Notes: a model not told the origin generated them from the sequence alone. A stretch of DNA of 64,000 nucleotides from Xanthobacter aminoxidans (GCF_023571765.1 NZ_JAMJXC010000009.1:124001-188000); one strand, 5' to 3'; shown: positions 25,840 through 34,888, numbered from the stretch's first letter. Translations and numbers: made by a program.

Positions 25840-26690
25840 CCCCCCGGCAGACCGATCACGCGGCCCCGCGTCATGCCGCGCAGGACCCGTTTCGGCTGGA
25901 TGGCCGCACCGTCGTCGTGACCGGTGCGGGATCGCGCGGCGAGGGGATCGGCAACGGCCGCGCCATCGCGGTGCTGATGGCGCAGGCGGGCGCGCGCGTC
26001 GTGGCCGCGGATCGCGACGCTTCGGCGCTCGACGCCACGCTGGCGATGATCGCCGAGACCGGTGTTCCCGGCCTGGGGGTGGTCGCGGACGTGGGGGACC
26101 CGGCCGGCTGCGCGCAGATCGTGAATGGCGCGCTGGAGCGGTTCGGGCAGCTCGACGTGCTCGTGAACAATGTCGGGATCGTCGGCCCCGCCGGGACCGC
26201 CGAGGACGTCGATCCGGAGGCCTGGGACGAGGCCTTCCGGATCAACGTGAAGTCGGTGATGCTGATGGCCCGTCATGCGGTTCCCGCGCTGCGGCGTTCG
26301 TCCGCCGCGGCGATCGTCAATGTCTCTTCGATCGTGGCGCAACGCGGCGGACATCCGAGCCTGTGCTACCCCGCCACGAAAAGCGCTGTGCTGGGAATGA
26401 CCACCGCCATGGCATCGCACTATGGGCCGGCGGGCATTCGCGTGAACAGTGTGATGCCGGGCAACGTCTTCACGCCGATGGTCACAGCCCGTGGCATGTC
26501 GGAGGAGATGCGGCTGCAGCGCCGGGAGAACAACCTCCTGAAGATCGAGGGGACGGGGTGGGACGTGGGTTATGCGACCCTGTTCCTGGCGAGCCAGGCG
26601 GCCCGCTGGATCACGGGTGTGATCCTCCCGGTCGATGGCGGCCTGACCTCGTCCGTTCCCCTTCCGACGCCTCCCGTCAGCCGCGGCTGA
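25836..26690 (+). CDS. SDR-family oxidoreductase, probable CTG start
   Basis: About 284 residues. It has the SDR cofactor site TGAGSRGEGIGNG, DVLVNNVGIVG, and the catalytic Ser/Tyr-Lys in NVSSIVAQ and YPATKSA; it ends in ITGVILPVDGG. It likely oxidises a hydroxyacyl-CoA or an alcohol. No ATG, GTG or TTG lies between the upstream stop and the Rossmann fold. The best start is a CTG at 25836 overlapping the thiolase stop (CTGA), with GCGAGG upstream, implying coupled initiation. An upstream in-frame GTG would overlap the thiolase gene deeply. The product call is firm; the start is tentative. Confidence 0.82.
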   Translation: MTPRQTDHAAPRHAAQDPFRLDGRTVVVTGAGSRGEGIGNGRAIAVLMAQAGARVVAADRDASALDATLAMIAETGVPGLGVVADVGDPAGCAQIVNGALERFGQLDVLVNNVGIVGPAGTAEDVDPEAWDEAFRINVKSVMLMARHAVPALRRSSAAAIVNVSSIVAQRGGHPSLCYPATKSAVLGMTTAMASHYGPAGIRVNSVMPGNVFTPMVTARGMSEEMRLQRRENNLLKIEGTGWDVGYATLFLASQAARWITGVILPVDGGLTSSVPLPTPPVSRG

Positions 26691-26772
26691 AGTGTGGGGC
26701 CTTCGGCGTTGATGGCGCCGCCGGCCTCGCTGCCCGGTCTTCACGCAGGCCATACTTTCGGAGGACATGCCG

Positions 26773-27531
26773 ATGAATTCCCGCGTAGATTCAAGAGTCG
26801 CGGTGGTGACGGGAGCCGGGCGGGGCATCGGGTTTGCCTGCGCCCGGCGTTTCCTCGCCGATGGCTATTCCACCATCCTGCTTGACCGTGTCGAACCCAA
26901 GGACACCGGCGGCTCGCTGGGACCCCGGGCCTCCTTCATGGCGTGCGACGTCGGCTCGGCCGCGGCGGTTGCCGCCGTCTTCGAGGCGGTAAGGGCTGAA
27001 CATGGCCGGCTCGACGTGCTGGTCAACAATGCCGCCATCAACATTCCCGCCCACTTCCTTGAGCTGACAGAAGCCGTCCTCGACGAGACGCTCCGGGTCA
27101 ACGTCAAGTCCGTCCTTCTGTGCGGGCAGGCTGCGGCACGGCTGATGATGGGAAACGGCGGGGGCGCCATCGTCAACATCGCCTCCGTGAGCGCGACCAT
27201 GTCGACGCCGACCAGCGTCCCCTATGCGACGTCCAAGGGGGCGGTCGTGTCGCTGACCAGATCCATGGCTCTCGGCCTTGCCGGCCACGGCATCCGCGTC
27301 AATGCCGTTGCGCCGGGTACGGTCGTGACGGAAATGACCCGGGAGAGGCTGCTGGGAGACGAAGCCGCGCGCCGCCGCATCCTGTCCCGCACGCCAATCG
27401 GCAGGGTGGGAACTCCCGAGGAGATCGCAGGCGTGGTGGCCTTCCTCGCCGGCCCGGACTCGAGCTTCATGACCGGCGAGGTGGTCAATGTGGAGGGCGG
27501 CCGCTTCTGCCTCAACTATGTCGTGGACTGA
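26773..27531 (+). CDS. SDR-family oxidoreductase
   Basis: A 252-residue short-chain dehydrogenase with TGAGRGIGFACA (cofactor), VLVNNAAIN, NIASVSATM...YATSKGA (catalytic) and GEVVNVEGG at the end. It resembles beta-ketoacyl-reductase/glucose-dehydrogenase-like SDRs and would act as a hydroxyacyl-CoA or alcohol dehydrogenase in this operon. GGAGG is eight bases before the second ATG (26773) but only two bases before the first (26767), so the second is preferred. It is the last gene of the 21650-27531 operon. Confidence 0.9.
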   Translation: MNSRVDSRVAVVTGAGRGIGFACARRFLADGYSTILLDRVEPKDTGGSLGPRASFMACDVGSAAAVAAVFEAVRAEHGRLDVLVNNAAINIPAHFLELTEAVLDETLRVNVKSVLLCGQAAARLMMGNGGGAIVNIASVSATMSTPTSVPYATSKGAVVSLTRSMALGLAGHGIRVNAVAPGTVVTEMTRERLLGDEAARRRILSRTPIGRVGTPEEIAGVVAFLAGPDSSFMTGEVVNVEGGRFCLNYVVD

Positions 27532-27552
27532 GGCATCCCGGCTTGTGCCTCA
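27529..27552. terminator. Bidirectional hairpin spanning two stop codons
   Basis: TGAGGCA and TGCCTCA form a 7-bp stem with a ten-base loop. The left arm begins with the stop of the SDR gene and the right arm ends with the stop of the convergent Bug gene, so one compact element could terminate both operons. Confidence 0.5.
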
Positions 27553-28533
27553 TTCCAGCGAAATCTTCGCCTTCGCCGTGACGAGCCGCCATTTTTCCAG
27601 ATTGCTGGCGATGTAGTCTTTCGCGCTGACAGGGTTCGAATCCGCGATCGGGTCGATCAGCGAGGCGCGAATCTCGTCCTGGAAGGCGGTCTTGGACATG
27701 ACGTCGTGCGTGATGTCCGCCAGCTTGCCGACGACCGCGGCCGGGGTGCCGGCCGGAGCGAGGACGGCATTGAAGGTGCTGGCCAGCATGCCGGGAAGGC
27801 CCGCCTCGCGGGTCGTCGGTATGGCGGGCGCGTATGAGGCCCGCTTGTCGCTGCAATAGGCGAGCAGGCGAAGGGGGCCGCTCTCCTGGGAATAGGGCAG
27901 CATGCTCGTCAGCGTTTCGATGAAGAGGTCCACCTCTCCCCTGATGAGACCCAAAAGGGCTGCCGCGCCTCCGGTGTAGGGCACGTGGACGAGGTCGAGG
28001 CCGCCCGCCTCCATCTTGAAAAGCTCGAGCGAATAGTGGGCGATGGCGCCGATGCCGGTGGACGCGGCAGAGTATTTCCCCGGATTGGCCTTGATCTCCC
28101 GGATGAGGGCTTCGAGATTCTCGACCGGAAGTTTGGCCTTGTTGACGCCGATGACCATCGGCGTCTCCCCCACGATCGCGATGGGGCTAAAGCTCGTAAC
28201 GGGGTCGTAACCGGCCTTGGAGTTCAGAAGGGCGTAGAGGATCAGGCTCGATGTGGCGAACGACAGCGTGTACCCATCCGGCGTAGACCGCGCCACCGAC
28301 GCATTTGCGATGCTCGCCGAGGCTCCGGGCTTGTTGTCAATGACGACCGGGACGCCGAGGAGGGGGCTGACACGTTCGGCGTAGCGCCGCGCGAAGATGT
28401 CGGACTGACCGCCCGGCGGAAATCCCACGACGAGGCGGATCGGACGGTTCGGGAAATCGTCCTTGGCCAGCGCGATACCCGGAGACATCACCGCAACACC
28501 GGCGCCGACCTTCAGAAAAGTCCTGCGATCCAT
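27550..28533 (-). CDS. Bug-family tripartite tricarboxylate transporter receptor
   Basis: A 327-residue exported receptor. The N terminus RRTFLKVGAGVAVMSPGIALA is signal-like and resembles a Tat leader, with adjacent arginines. FPNRPIRLVVGFPPGGQSDI and VIDNKPGASASIANASVA are the Bug ligand-loop motifs, and YSAASTGIGAIAHYSLELFK is the second half of the pocket. It captures a carboxylate in the periplasm. It is expressed after the crotonase gene at 28609-29478 on the minus strand. No TctAB permease is nearby. Confidence 0.92.
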   Translation of the reverse strand: MDRRTFLKVGAGVAVMSPGIALAKDDFPNRPIRLVVGFPPGGQSDIFARRYAERVSPLLGVPVVIDNKPGASASIANASVARSTPDGYTLSFATSSLILYALLNSKAGYDPVTSFSPIAIVGETPMVIGVNKAKLPVENLEALIREIKANPGKYSAASTGIGAIAHYSLELFKMEAGGLDLVHVPYTGGAAALLGLIRGEVDLFIETLTSMLPYSQESGPLRLLAYCSDKRASYAPAIPTTREAGLPGMLASTFNAVLAPAGTPAAVVGKLADITHDVMSKTAFQDEIRASLIDPIADSNPVSAKDYIASNLEKWRLVTAKAKISLE

Positions 28534-28608
28534 TTTGTTCTCCTCCCATTCTTGTTGTGTCGGTTCGGGTTGTCCTGGCCGCGCGGTCTGACGCCGCCTT
28601 CGGGAGGC

Positions 28609-29478
28609 TCAGGCGCCGCCTTCGCGATGTTTCGCGCGCGGCTGGGTCTCTTGTTGGGACTGGCCTTCGGTGGGGTTCGCCGGCCAGCCGAAATAGGCTG
28701 TGCGCTTCTCCCGGAAAGCCCGGACCGCCTCAATGGCATCCGGCGTGCAGACCAGTGCGGCCTGAACGTCCCGTTCAAGGTCCAGCTGATCGCCGAACGA
28801 GTTGAAGGGGGCGGCATCGAGAATCCGGGTCTGTTCGGCGAACGCCCGCGGCGGGCCTTCTCTGAGGCGATGCGCCAGTGCCGTCGCTTCGCCCTGCAGC
28901 GCCTCGTCCTCGACGCACTTCCAGACGAGGCCCCACTGCTCCGCCTGTGCCGCCGGCAACCGGTCGCCAAGCATGGCAAGGCCGAGGGCCCGGCTGCGGC
29001 CGAGAAGTCGCGGCAGGAACCAGGTCATCCCCATGTCAGGCACCCGCGCGAGACGCGGTGCGAACGGGAAAAGGAAGTAGGACGACTGCGCCGCGAGAAC
29101 CATGTCGCAGACCAGGGCAAGTCCGCATCCGCCACCGACGGCGGCGCCGTTGACCGCCGCAATCTTCGGCCGGTCGAAGGCATAGAGGTCACGCATCAGG
29201 CCGTTGATCGCGTCATCCATCAGGGCCCGGAACCGCCGGCTCGGGTCCGCTTGCCCCTCCTCCTGCATGAAAGGCGCGCCGAGGTCGATGCCGGCGCAGA
29301 AGGCGCGGCCCGCGCCGGTAAGCAGGAGCACCCGGGCATCGGGATTGTGGCGCAGTTCGCTCAGGGCCGCACGAAGCTGCACGATCATCTGAAGATTGAC
29401 CGCGTTCAGGACGTGCGGGCGATTGAGCGTTATCCGCGCAACCCCGTCTTCCACCACGGTCTCGATCATCTTTTCCAT
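28609..29478 (-). CDS. Crotonase (enoyl-CoA hydratase/isomerase), PaaG-like
   Basis: A 289-residue crotonase-fold enzyme. AFCAGIDLGAPF forms the oxyanion hole. The first Glu is missing (AVGGGCGLALVCD), and an Asp appears in ARVPDMGMTWFLPRLLG as in PaaG-type isomerases and the gene at 9648-10427. It is likely an isomerase. The extended C terminus is Gln/Arg-rich and atypical. The ATG at 29478 follows GGAGGG. It is divergent from the CoA-ligase gene at 29607, with an AT-rich 128-base gap between them. Confidence 0.87.
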   Translation of the reverse strand: MEKMIETVVEDGVARITLNRPHVLNAVNLQMIVQLRAALSELRHNPDARVLLLTGAGRAFCAGIDLGAPFMQEEGQADPSRRFRALMDDAINGLMRDLYAFDRPKIAAVNGAAVGGGCGLALVCDMVLAAQSSYFLFPFAPRLARVPDMGMTWFLPRLLGRSRALGLAMLGDRLPAAQAEQWGLVWKCVEDEALQGEATALAHRLREGPPRAFAEQTRILDAAPFNSFGDQLDLERDVQAALVCTPDAIEAVRAFREKRTAYFGWPANPTEGQSQQETQPRAKHREGGA

Positions 29479-29606
29479 TGAGCCCTCCATCGGCACTCGA
29501 ACAAAAAATAAATGAGTAGTCAATTTTATTGTGCGAACAGTTCCTCGCTGATACCTTTCCCGCGGGGATCTGGCACGTGGATGCCTATTCATAATCGTGG
29601 GGAAAG

Positions 29607-31268
29607 ATGGATCAGGATCTTGCGCCCGAGATGATCGCTGCCCGGCTGGGCATCGTGCTTCAGTCCGAGCGGATCGCGCGCATGAAGCAGCAGGGCTTCT
29701 GGACGGACGAACGCCTCGTCGATTGCCTCGATCGCGCCGTCCTGGCCCACCCGGATGCCGAGGCGATCGTGTCCGCCCGAAAGGACGGGGGACACGTGAA
29801 GCGCCTCACCTATCGCGAACTCGCCGGGGAAGTGGAGCGCATCGCCGCCGGCCTTGCCGTGCTCGGCGCCCAACCAGGCACAATCGTGTCGGTGCAACTG
29901 CCGTGCTGGTGGCAGTTCGCAGCCATCGTGCTCGCCTGCACGCGGCTCGGCTGCATCGTCAATCCGCTCATGCCCACCGCCAGGGCCCATGAGCTGAAGG
30001 CGGCACTCAGCCTGTGCGACACGCGGATTCTCTTCATTCCCCGCAGCTTCCGGCAGGTGGACTATCCGTCTCTCCTTGATGGATTGCGGAAGGACCTTCC
30101 CGGGCTTCGCTATGTGGTCGTGGTCGACGAGGCGGCACCGGACGGCTTCGAGGGGCTACCGTCCGGTGGGGGCATCCCGAAGACCTTCACCCATGCCGAC
30201 GCCGTCACGGAAATCATGTTCACCTCGGGCACCACGGGCGCGCCCAAGGGTGTGATGCAGACCTCGAACACGCTTCTCGCCGCGACCCGTGCCTTTGCGG
30301 AGCGCAATGGTCTCGGCGCCGACGACACGATCTTCATGGCGTCGCCCCTCGCGCACCAGACCGGCTATCTCTGGGGGATCTTCCTTCCGATCTTCCTCGG
30401 TGCCCGCGTCGTCTACCTGGACCAGTGGGTGCCGCAGCGCGCGGCGCAGCTGATCGCGGCGGAACGCGCCACGTTCAGCGTCGCCGCCCCCACCTTCCTG
30501 ACGGATCTCCTCGGCGTTCAGGAAGCCGAAGGGGCGGATCTTGGATCGCTGAACGCCTTCCTGCTCGCCGGAGCGCCGGTGCCGAAAGTGCTTGTGGAAC
30601 GAGCGGCGGAGCGCCTCGGCGTCCGCATCGGCTCGGCATGGGGCATGACTGAGGTGGCACTCGTCACCATCTCCCACCCCTCGGACAGCGCCGAGCGGGT
30701 CTCCGCCACCGACGGCGCGCCGCTCCCCGGCACGCAGATCCGCATCGTGAATTCTGGCGGCGTGCCGGTGCCACCGCGCGTGGAGGGGCGATTGCAGGCG
30801 CGGGGGCCGTTCAATTTCGTCGGCTATCTCAAGCGTCCCGACCTCAACGACACCGATGCGGACGGCTGGTTCGAGACCGGCGACCTCGGCTACGTGGATG
30901 ACGCCGGCTATCTCAGAATCACCGGCCGCGCCAAGGACATCGTCATTCGCGGTGGCGAGAAGATCCCGGTCGCGGACGTGGAGAACGTGCTGTACCGCCA
31001 CCCGGCGATCGCCGACGCGGCCATCGTGGCCGTGCCGGATCCGCGGCTCGGCGAACGCGCCTGTGCCTATGTCACCTTGCGGGGCACGGACGGCTTCGAC
31101 ATGGCCGAGATGACCCGCTTTCTCGCCGCGTGCGGCGTGACCCGCACCTATTTCCCCGAGCGTCTCGAGATCATCGCCGAAATGCCCCGCACGGCCAGCG
31201 GGAAGATCCAGAAGTTCCTGTTGCGACAGCGGGCTGAGGTGGACACGGCCACCGCTTCGGCAGGGTAG
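29607..31268 (+). CDS. AMP-forming acyl-CoA ligase, cyclohexanecarboxylate-CoA-ligase-like (AliA-type)
   Basis: A 553-residue adenylate-forming enzyme. P-loop MFTSGTTGAPKGVMQTS, ITGRAKDIVIRGGEKI hinge/A8 and the catalytic Lys in TASGKIQKFLL are present. The N-terminal VSVQLPCWWQFAAIVLACTR and NPLMP stretches recall the cyclohexanecarboxylate-CoA ligase branch as I remember it. It activates a carboxylic acid with ATP and CoA. The downstream partner is a binding protein. The BadI/MenB-like crotonase and acyl-CoA dehydrogenase nearby fit alicyclic acid catabolism. The exact substrate is inference. Confidence 0.92.
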   Translation: MDQDLAPEMIAARLGIVLQSERIARMKQQGFWTDERLVDCLDRAVLAHPDAEAIVSARKDGGHVKRLTYRELAGEVERIAAGLAVLGAQPGTIVSVQLPCWWQFAAIVLACTRLGCIVNPLMPTARAHELKAALSLCDTRILFIPRSFRQVDYPSLLDGLRKDLPGLRYVVVVDEAAPDGFEGLPSGGGIPKTFTHADAVTEIMFTSGTTGAPKGVMQTSNTLLAATRAFAERNGLGADDTIFMASPLAHQTGYLWGIFLPIFLGARVVYLDQWVPQRAAQLIAAERATFSVAAPTFLTDLLGVQEAEGADLGSLNAFLLAGAPVPKVLVERAAERLGVRIGSAWGMTEVALVTISHPSDSAERVSATDGAPLPGTQIRIVNSGGVPVPPRVEGRLQARGPFNFVGYLKRPDLNDTDADGWFETGDLGYVDDAGYLRITGRAKDIVIRGGEKIPVADVENVLYRHPAIADAAIVAVPDPRLGERACAYVTLRGTDGFDMAEMTRFLAACGVTRTYFPERLEIIAEMPRTASGKIQKFLLRQRAEVDTATASAG

Positions 31269-31326
31269 GGGAAGGGCGGAATGCCGCGCCGCCTCAAAAA
31301 TGAATCAAGCTTCAGGAGGAGGAAAC

Positions 31327-32541
31327 ATGCGAGCTGTTCTGCTGGCTGCGCTTGCGGCAGGGTTTATGGCGGTGTCCGGGTTGCCGGCCGCATCGGCCGA
31401 CGGATCGACCGGCCCGGTCCGCGTTGGCGTGCTTACCGACATTTCCGGCTATCTGTCGTCGGCCCTCGGTCCGCCGACGGTCGATGCCGCCCGTATGGCT
31501 GCGGAAGACTTCGGCGGCACCGTCCTCGGTCGGCCGATCGAGGTGCTCGGGGCCGATCACCAGAACAAGGCCGATATCGGCGCGGCCATCGCCCGCCGCT
31601 GGTTCGACGAGGATCAGGTGCAGGTGATCACGGGCATGGGGAATTCTGCGGTTGCCCTGAGCGTGCAGGGGCTGGCGGCGGAAAAGAACCGGATCGCGCT
31701 CTTCGCCTCGGCGGCGAGCACGGCGATCACCGGCAAGAGTTGCACCCGCAACGGCCTGCACTGGACTCACGACACTTACATGTTCGCCAACGCCTTGCCG
31801 AAGACGCTGCTGGCGCAGGGCGTGGACAGCTGGTTCCTGATCGCTTCCGACTATGCGTTCGGGCGCTCGCTGGCGGACGAGACGCGCAAGGTCATCGAGG
31901 CCCGGGGCGGCAAGGTGGTCGGGGTCGTCTATCATCCGCAGGGCACCACGGACTTCTCTTCCTTCCTGCTCCAGGCGCAGGGCTTCGGGGCCAAGGCGGT
32001 CGCCATCCTAAATTCGGGCAACGACACGGTGAACGCCATCAAGCAGGCGTCCGAATTCCAGATCACCCCCCGCCAGCGCCTGGTGGTGGGCATGCTTCTG
32101 GTCTCCGACGCTTATGCCATCGGCACCCAGCTGGGGCAGGGGCTTGAATTCTCGACCATCTTCTACTGGAACCAGAACCCCGAAGCGGCGGCTTTCTCGC
32201 GCCGCTTCTTCGCTCGCAACAAGGTGATGCCGACCGAGGCGCACGCCGGCGTCTACAGCGCGGTGACCCATTATCTGAAAGCCGTGAAGGCGGCGGGGAC
32301 CACGGATGTCACGACGGTGGTCGACAAGATGCGGGCGACGCCGGTGAATGATTTCTACAGCGACAACCTCGAAATCCGCGCGGACGGCCGGTTGATGCGC
32401 CCCGCCTATCTCGCGCGGATCAAGGCGCCGTCGCAGCAGAAAGAGCCCTGGGATCTCTACGAGATCGTCGCCCGCATCGATCCGCAGGATGCATTCCGTC
32501 CGCTCGCCGAGGGGGAGTGCCCTCTGCTCATGAAGAAGTAG
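31327..32541 (+). CDS. ABC transporter substrate-binding protein (LivK type)
   Basis: A 404-residue type-I periplasmic-binding protein. The signal peptide covers about residues 1-25 (AVLLAALAAGFMAVSGLPAA), then VRVGVLTDISGYLSSALGP and AARMAAEDFGG, typical of branched-chain amino acid/aromatic acid binding proteins. The start at 31327 follows GGAGGAGG. It is a close paralogue of the 45148-46374 product; they share the C-terminal VRADGR-like, WDL and DAFRP...CPL segments. It follows the CoA ligase gene, so its ligand is probably that acid. The nearest LivHMGF genes are 22 kb away. Confidence 0.91.
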   Translation: MRAVLLAALAAGFMAVSGLPAASADGSTGPVRVGVLTDISGYLSSALGPPTVDAARMAAEDFGGTVLGRPIEVLGADHQNKADIGAAIARRWFDEDQVQVITGMGNSAVALSVQGLAAEKNRIALFASAASTAITGKSCTRNGLHWTHDTYMFANALPKTLLAQGVDSWFLIASDYAFGRSLADETRKVIEARGGKVVGVVYHPQGTTDFSSFLLQAQGFGAKAVAILNSGNDTVNAIKQASEFQITPRQRLVVGMLLVSDAYAIGTQLGQGLEFSTIFYWNQNPEAAAFSRRFFARNKVMPTEAHAGVYSAVTHYLKAVKAAGTTDVTTVVDKMRATPVNDFYSDNLEIRADGRLMRPAYLARIKAPSQQKEPWDLYEIVARIDPQDAFRPLAEGECPLLMKK

Positions 32542-32552
32542 GCCCGGGCGAC

Positions 32553-32580
32553 CGGATGCCGGCTCATCGTCCGGCATCCG
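32553..32580. terminator. Strong terminator hairpin between convergent genes
   Basis: CGGATGCCGG and CCGGCATCCG form a perfect 10-bp stem with an eight-base loop. The stem lies 11 bases after the LivK-type stop and 41 bases before the TetR stop; both operons converge here. Confidence 0.65.
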
Positions 32581-32621
32581 CCCTTCCCGTCGGGCCCTTG
32601 GCACAGGGGCGGTGGAGGAAA

Positions 32622-33320
32622 TCAGAGCGGGCGGCCATCCAGCAGGTTGTGGCGTGAGAAATGCGCCTCGCCCGCGTCATTCAACATGCCGCGGATGATG
32701 ACGCCAAGGGTCTTGCGGGCATAGTCTTCGAAGCTGATGACCTTGCGCAGCCGCCAGTTCTTGAGCCCCCAGGCGTGGGCGGAGTTGATGATCCAGTAGG
32801 TGGCGAGTTCCGGATCAACGTCCATGCAGAAGCCGGCGCGTTCGCATTCCAGAACGCAGTCCACGATCAACTGGTTGGTCTGAAGCTCCTTGGACTTCAG
32901 GATCGCGATCTGCTCCTTCTCAAGGGAGGCGCTCTCGCGATAGGCGAACAGGGTGGCCTGAACGCGCTGATCGATCACCTTGTAATAGGCGATCGCCGCG
33001 GCCTGGAGCCGTTCCAGCGGGTCCTTGACGCCGATCAGCGCGCTCGGGACGTCGCGGTTGTAGGCTTCGAGGATTTCCAGGATCACCTGGAAAAGCAGGT
33101 CGCGCTTGTCGTTGAAATACTGGTAGATCAGGCCCGAGCTGACGCCGGCGGCGGCCGCGATATCGGCGACTGTGGTCTCATGGTAGCCCTTCTGCTCGAA
33201 GCAGCTGAGCGCCCCGGAGAAAATCTGCTGGCGCCGCTGCTCCGTCTTGCGGTGGCGGCGCGTCGGCGTCGTCCCGCTCTTGCGGGCGGGTCGACGCGTT
33301 GGCAGCACGGTCTGATCCAT
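32622..33320 (-). CDS. TetR-family transcriptional regulator
   Basis: A 232-residue regulator. The helix-turn-helix spans about residues 32-78 (RRQQIFSGALSCFEQKGYHE, TTVADIAAAAGVSSGLIYQY, FNDKRDLLF), with a long helical ligand domain after it, as in FadR/PsrA-like fatty-acid sensors. The basic N-terminal tail (RRPARKSG) is longer than usual. The ATG at 33320 is nine bases downstream of the MenB/BadI-like stop, so it is co-transcribed with the catabolic genes and likely regulates them. Candidate operators are the AT-rich sites near 37320 and 37532. Confidence 0.92.
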   Translation of the reverse strand: MDQTVLPTRRPARKSGTTPTRRHRKTEQRRQQIFSGALSCFEQKGYHETTVADIAAAAGVSSGLIYQYFNDKRDLLFQVILEILEAYNRDVPSALIGVKDPLERLQAAAIAYYKVIDQRVQATLFAYRESASLEKEQIAILKSKELQTNQLIVDCVLECERAGFCMDVDPELATYWIINSAHAWGLKNWRLRKVISFEDYARKTLGVIIRGMLNDAGEAHFSRHNLLDGRPL

Positions 33321-33328
33321 CCAGCCCC

Positions 33329-34117
33329 TTATCCCTTCCGTCTGGCCGCGAAGTCGGGGGCACGCTTCTCGGCGAAGGCGACCCGACCCTCCTGGCACTC
33401 CGGCGATTCCAGATACAGCTGGAGGCCGGCATCGGCGAACAGCGCCTGCGCGCCCAGTCCACCGGTCTCCAAATTGAACGCACATTTAAGAAATTTCAAT
33501 GCCGTCGGGCTGAGTGCGACAGTCTCCCGCGCCCAGGCTGTGGCTTCGGCCATCAGGCTGTCCCCCGGCACCACCTTGTTGACAAGGCCCCAGCGCTCCA
33601 CCTCCGTCGCCGTGTACTGGCGACAGAAGAACCACATCTCGCGTGCCCTGCGCTCGCCGATGAGCCGGGTGAGATGGGTGCCCCAGCCGGCATCGAACGA
33701 TCCGACGCGCGGCCCGACCTGTCCGAAGCGGGCGTGTTCGGCGGCGATCGCCACGTCGCACACCGCTGCCAGGACGTTGCCTCCACCGATGGCGAATCCG
33801 TTCACCGCGGCAATGACCGGCTTGGGAATGGAGCGGATGGCGACGTGCAGGTCCTCGATCTCCCAGCGCCCGTTCTGGCTCAGGCCATAGCTTCCGGTCT
33901 CGACGAATTCCTTCTGGTCTCCGCCGACGCAGAACGCCTTGTTGCCCGCCCCGGTGAAGATCACCGCCCCCACATCGTCATCCGCCCAGGCGGCGCGGAA
34001 GGCGTGCAGCAATTCCTCCACCGTGCGTCCGCGAAAGGCATTGAGCCGCTTTTCGCGGTCGATGGTGATGGTGGCGATGCGGTCTGCCACCTCGTAGCGG
34101 ATATCCGTGTAGTCCAT
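33329..34117 (-). CDS. MenB/BadI-subfamily crotonase (possible ring-opening hydrolase)
   Basis: A 262-residue crotonase with the MenB/BadI signatures: FCVGGDQKEF, GFAIGGGNVLAAVCDVAI, FGQVGPRVGSFDAGWG and WFFCRQY. MenB closes a ring in menaquinone synthesis, while BadI opens 2-ketocyclohexanecarboxyl-CoA by a reverse-Claisen hydrolysis in benzoate and cyclohexanecarboxylate degradation. The catabolic neighbours (CoA ligase, acyl-CoA dehydrogenase, enoyl-CoA hydratase, CaiB) favour the BadI role. The GSFDAGWG stretch is equally MenB-like, so I give no gene symbol. Its stop lies nine bases before the TetR gene. Confidence 0.9.
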   Translation of the reverse strand: MDYTDIRYEVADRIATITIDREKRLNAFRGRTVEELLHAFRAAWADDDVGAVIFTGAGNKAFCVGGDQKEFVETGSYGLSQNGRWEIEDLHVAIRSIPKPVIAAVNGFAIGGGNVLAAVCDVAIAAEHARFGQVGPRVGSFDAGWGTHLTRLIGERRAREMWFFCRQYTATEVERWGLVNKVVPGDSLMAEATAWARETVALSPTALKFLKCAFNLETGGLGAQALFADAGLQLYLESPECQEGRVAFAEKRAPDFAARRKG

Positions 34118-34129
34118 GAAACGCGCTCC

Positions 34130-34888
34130 TCAGCGGGCACCGGCGAGAAAATCGGCGATGCGGGTTCGTGTGTCGGCCTGGTCGAACAGGCGGCGATCCG
34201 CCTCGCGTTCCTCGGCGTATCCGTCTCGCGCCGGGTCGCCGGCTGCGGCGATGAGGGCCTTCGCCTCGCGAACGGCCGCCGGCGCGAGCCCGGCGATGCG
34301 GGTGACCACCGCCTCTACGGTCGCCTCCAGCGCCTCCGGGGGGCAGGACCATTGCACCAGGCCGAGTCGCTCTGCCGTCGCGCCGTCGAGCGTGTCTGCG
34401 GAGAGGATGATGCGGGAGGCGATTCCCCGTCCGCACAGGCGGGTCAGGCGCTGGGTGCCGCCGGCGCCCGGGATGAGCCCGAGGCGCGCTTCGGGCAGGC
34501 CGAGCTTCGCCTTGTGCGATGCGATGCGGATGTCGCAGGCGAGCGCCAGTTCGAGGCCGCCGCCGAGCGCCGCGCCGCCGATCTCGCACACCACCACGGC
34601 CGGAAGGGCCTCGATGCGGGCGAACAGGCGCTGGAACTCGGACACGTCGCCCACCATGGCGTCCGCGCCGTCGGCGCGGGCGAAGAGCGCGCGGACGTGG
34701 TCGAGATCCATGCCGGCGCAGAAGATCTTCTGATCAGAGCGGATCAGGAGGGCCGACAATCCAGCCGCGCCCTCCAGCCGGTCCAGCAAGGCGTGGAAGC
34801 CTGCGAGCCATTCCGCGTTGATGGCATTGACCGGCGGGCGGCACAAAGTGAGGACGGCCTTCGCGCCGTCGAGCTTGAGGTCGAACAT
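34130..34888 (-). CDS. Enoyl-CoA hydratase (crotonase)
   Basis: A 252-residue enzyme with both catalytic Glu: ALGGGLELALACD and LPEARLGLIPGAGGTQ. The oxyanion hole is FCAGMDLDHV. It hydrates an enoyl-CoA to the 3-hydroxyacyl-CoA; in an alicyclic pathway this would be the BadK step on cyclohex-1-ene-carboxyl-CoA. The ATG overlaps the stop of the upstream acyl-CoA dehydrogenase by one base (TGATG), so translation is coupled. It lies 12 bases before the MenB/BadI-like gene. Confidence 0.92.
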   Translation of the reverse strand: MFDLKLDGAKAVLTLCRPPVNAINAEWLAGFHALLDRLEGAAGLSALLIRSDQKIFCAGMDLDHVRALFARADGADAMVGDVSEFQRLFARIEALPAVVVCEIGGAALGGGLELALACDIRIASHKAKLGLPEARLGLIPGAGGTQRLTRLCGRGIASRIILSADTLDGATAERLGLVQWSCPPEALEATVEAVVTRIAGLAPAAVREAKALIAAAGDPARDGYAEEREADRRLFDQADTRTRIADFLAGAR

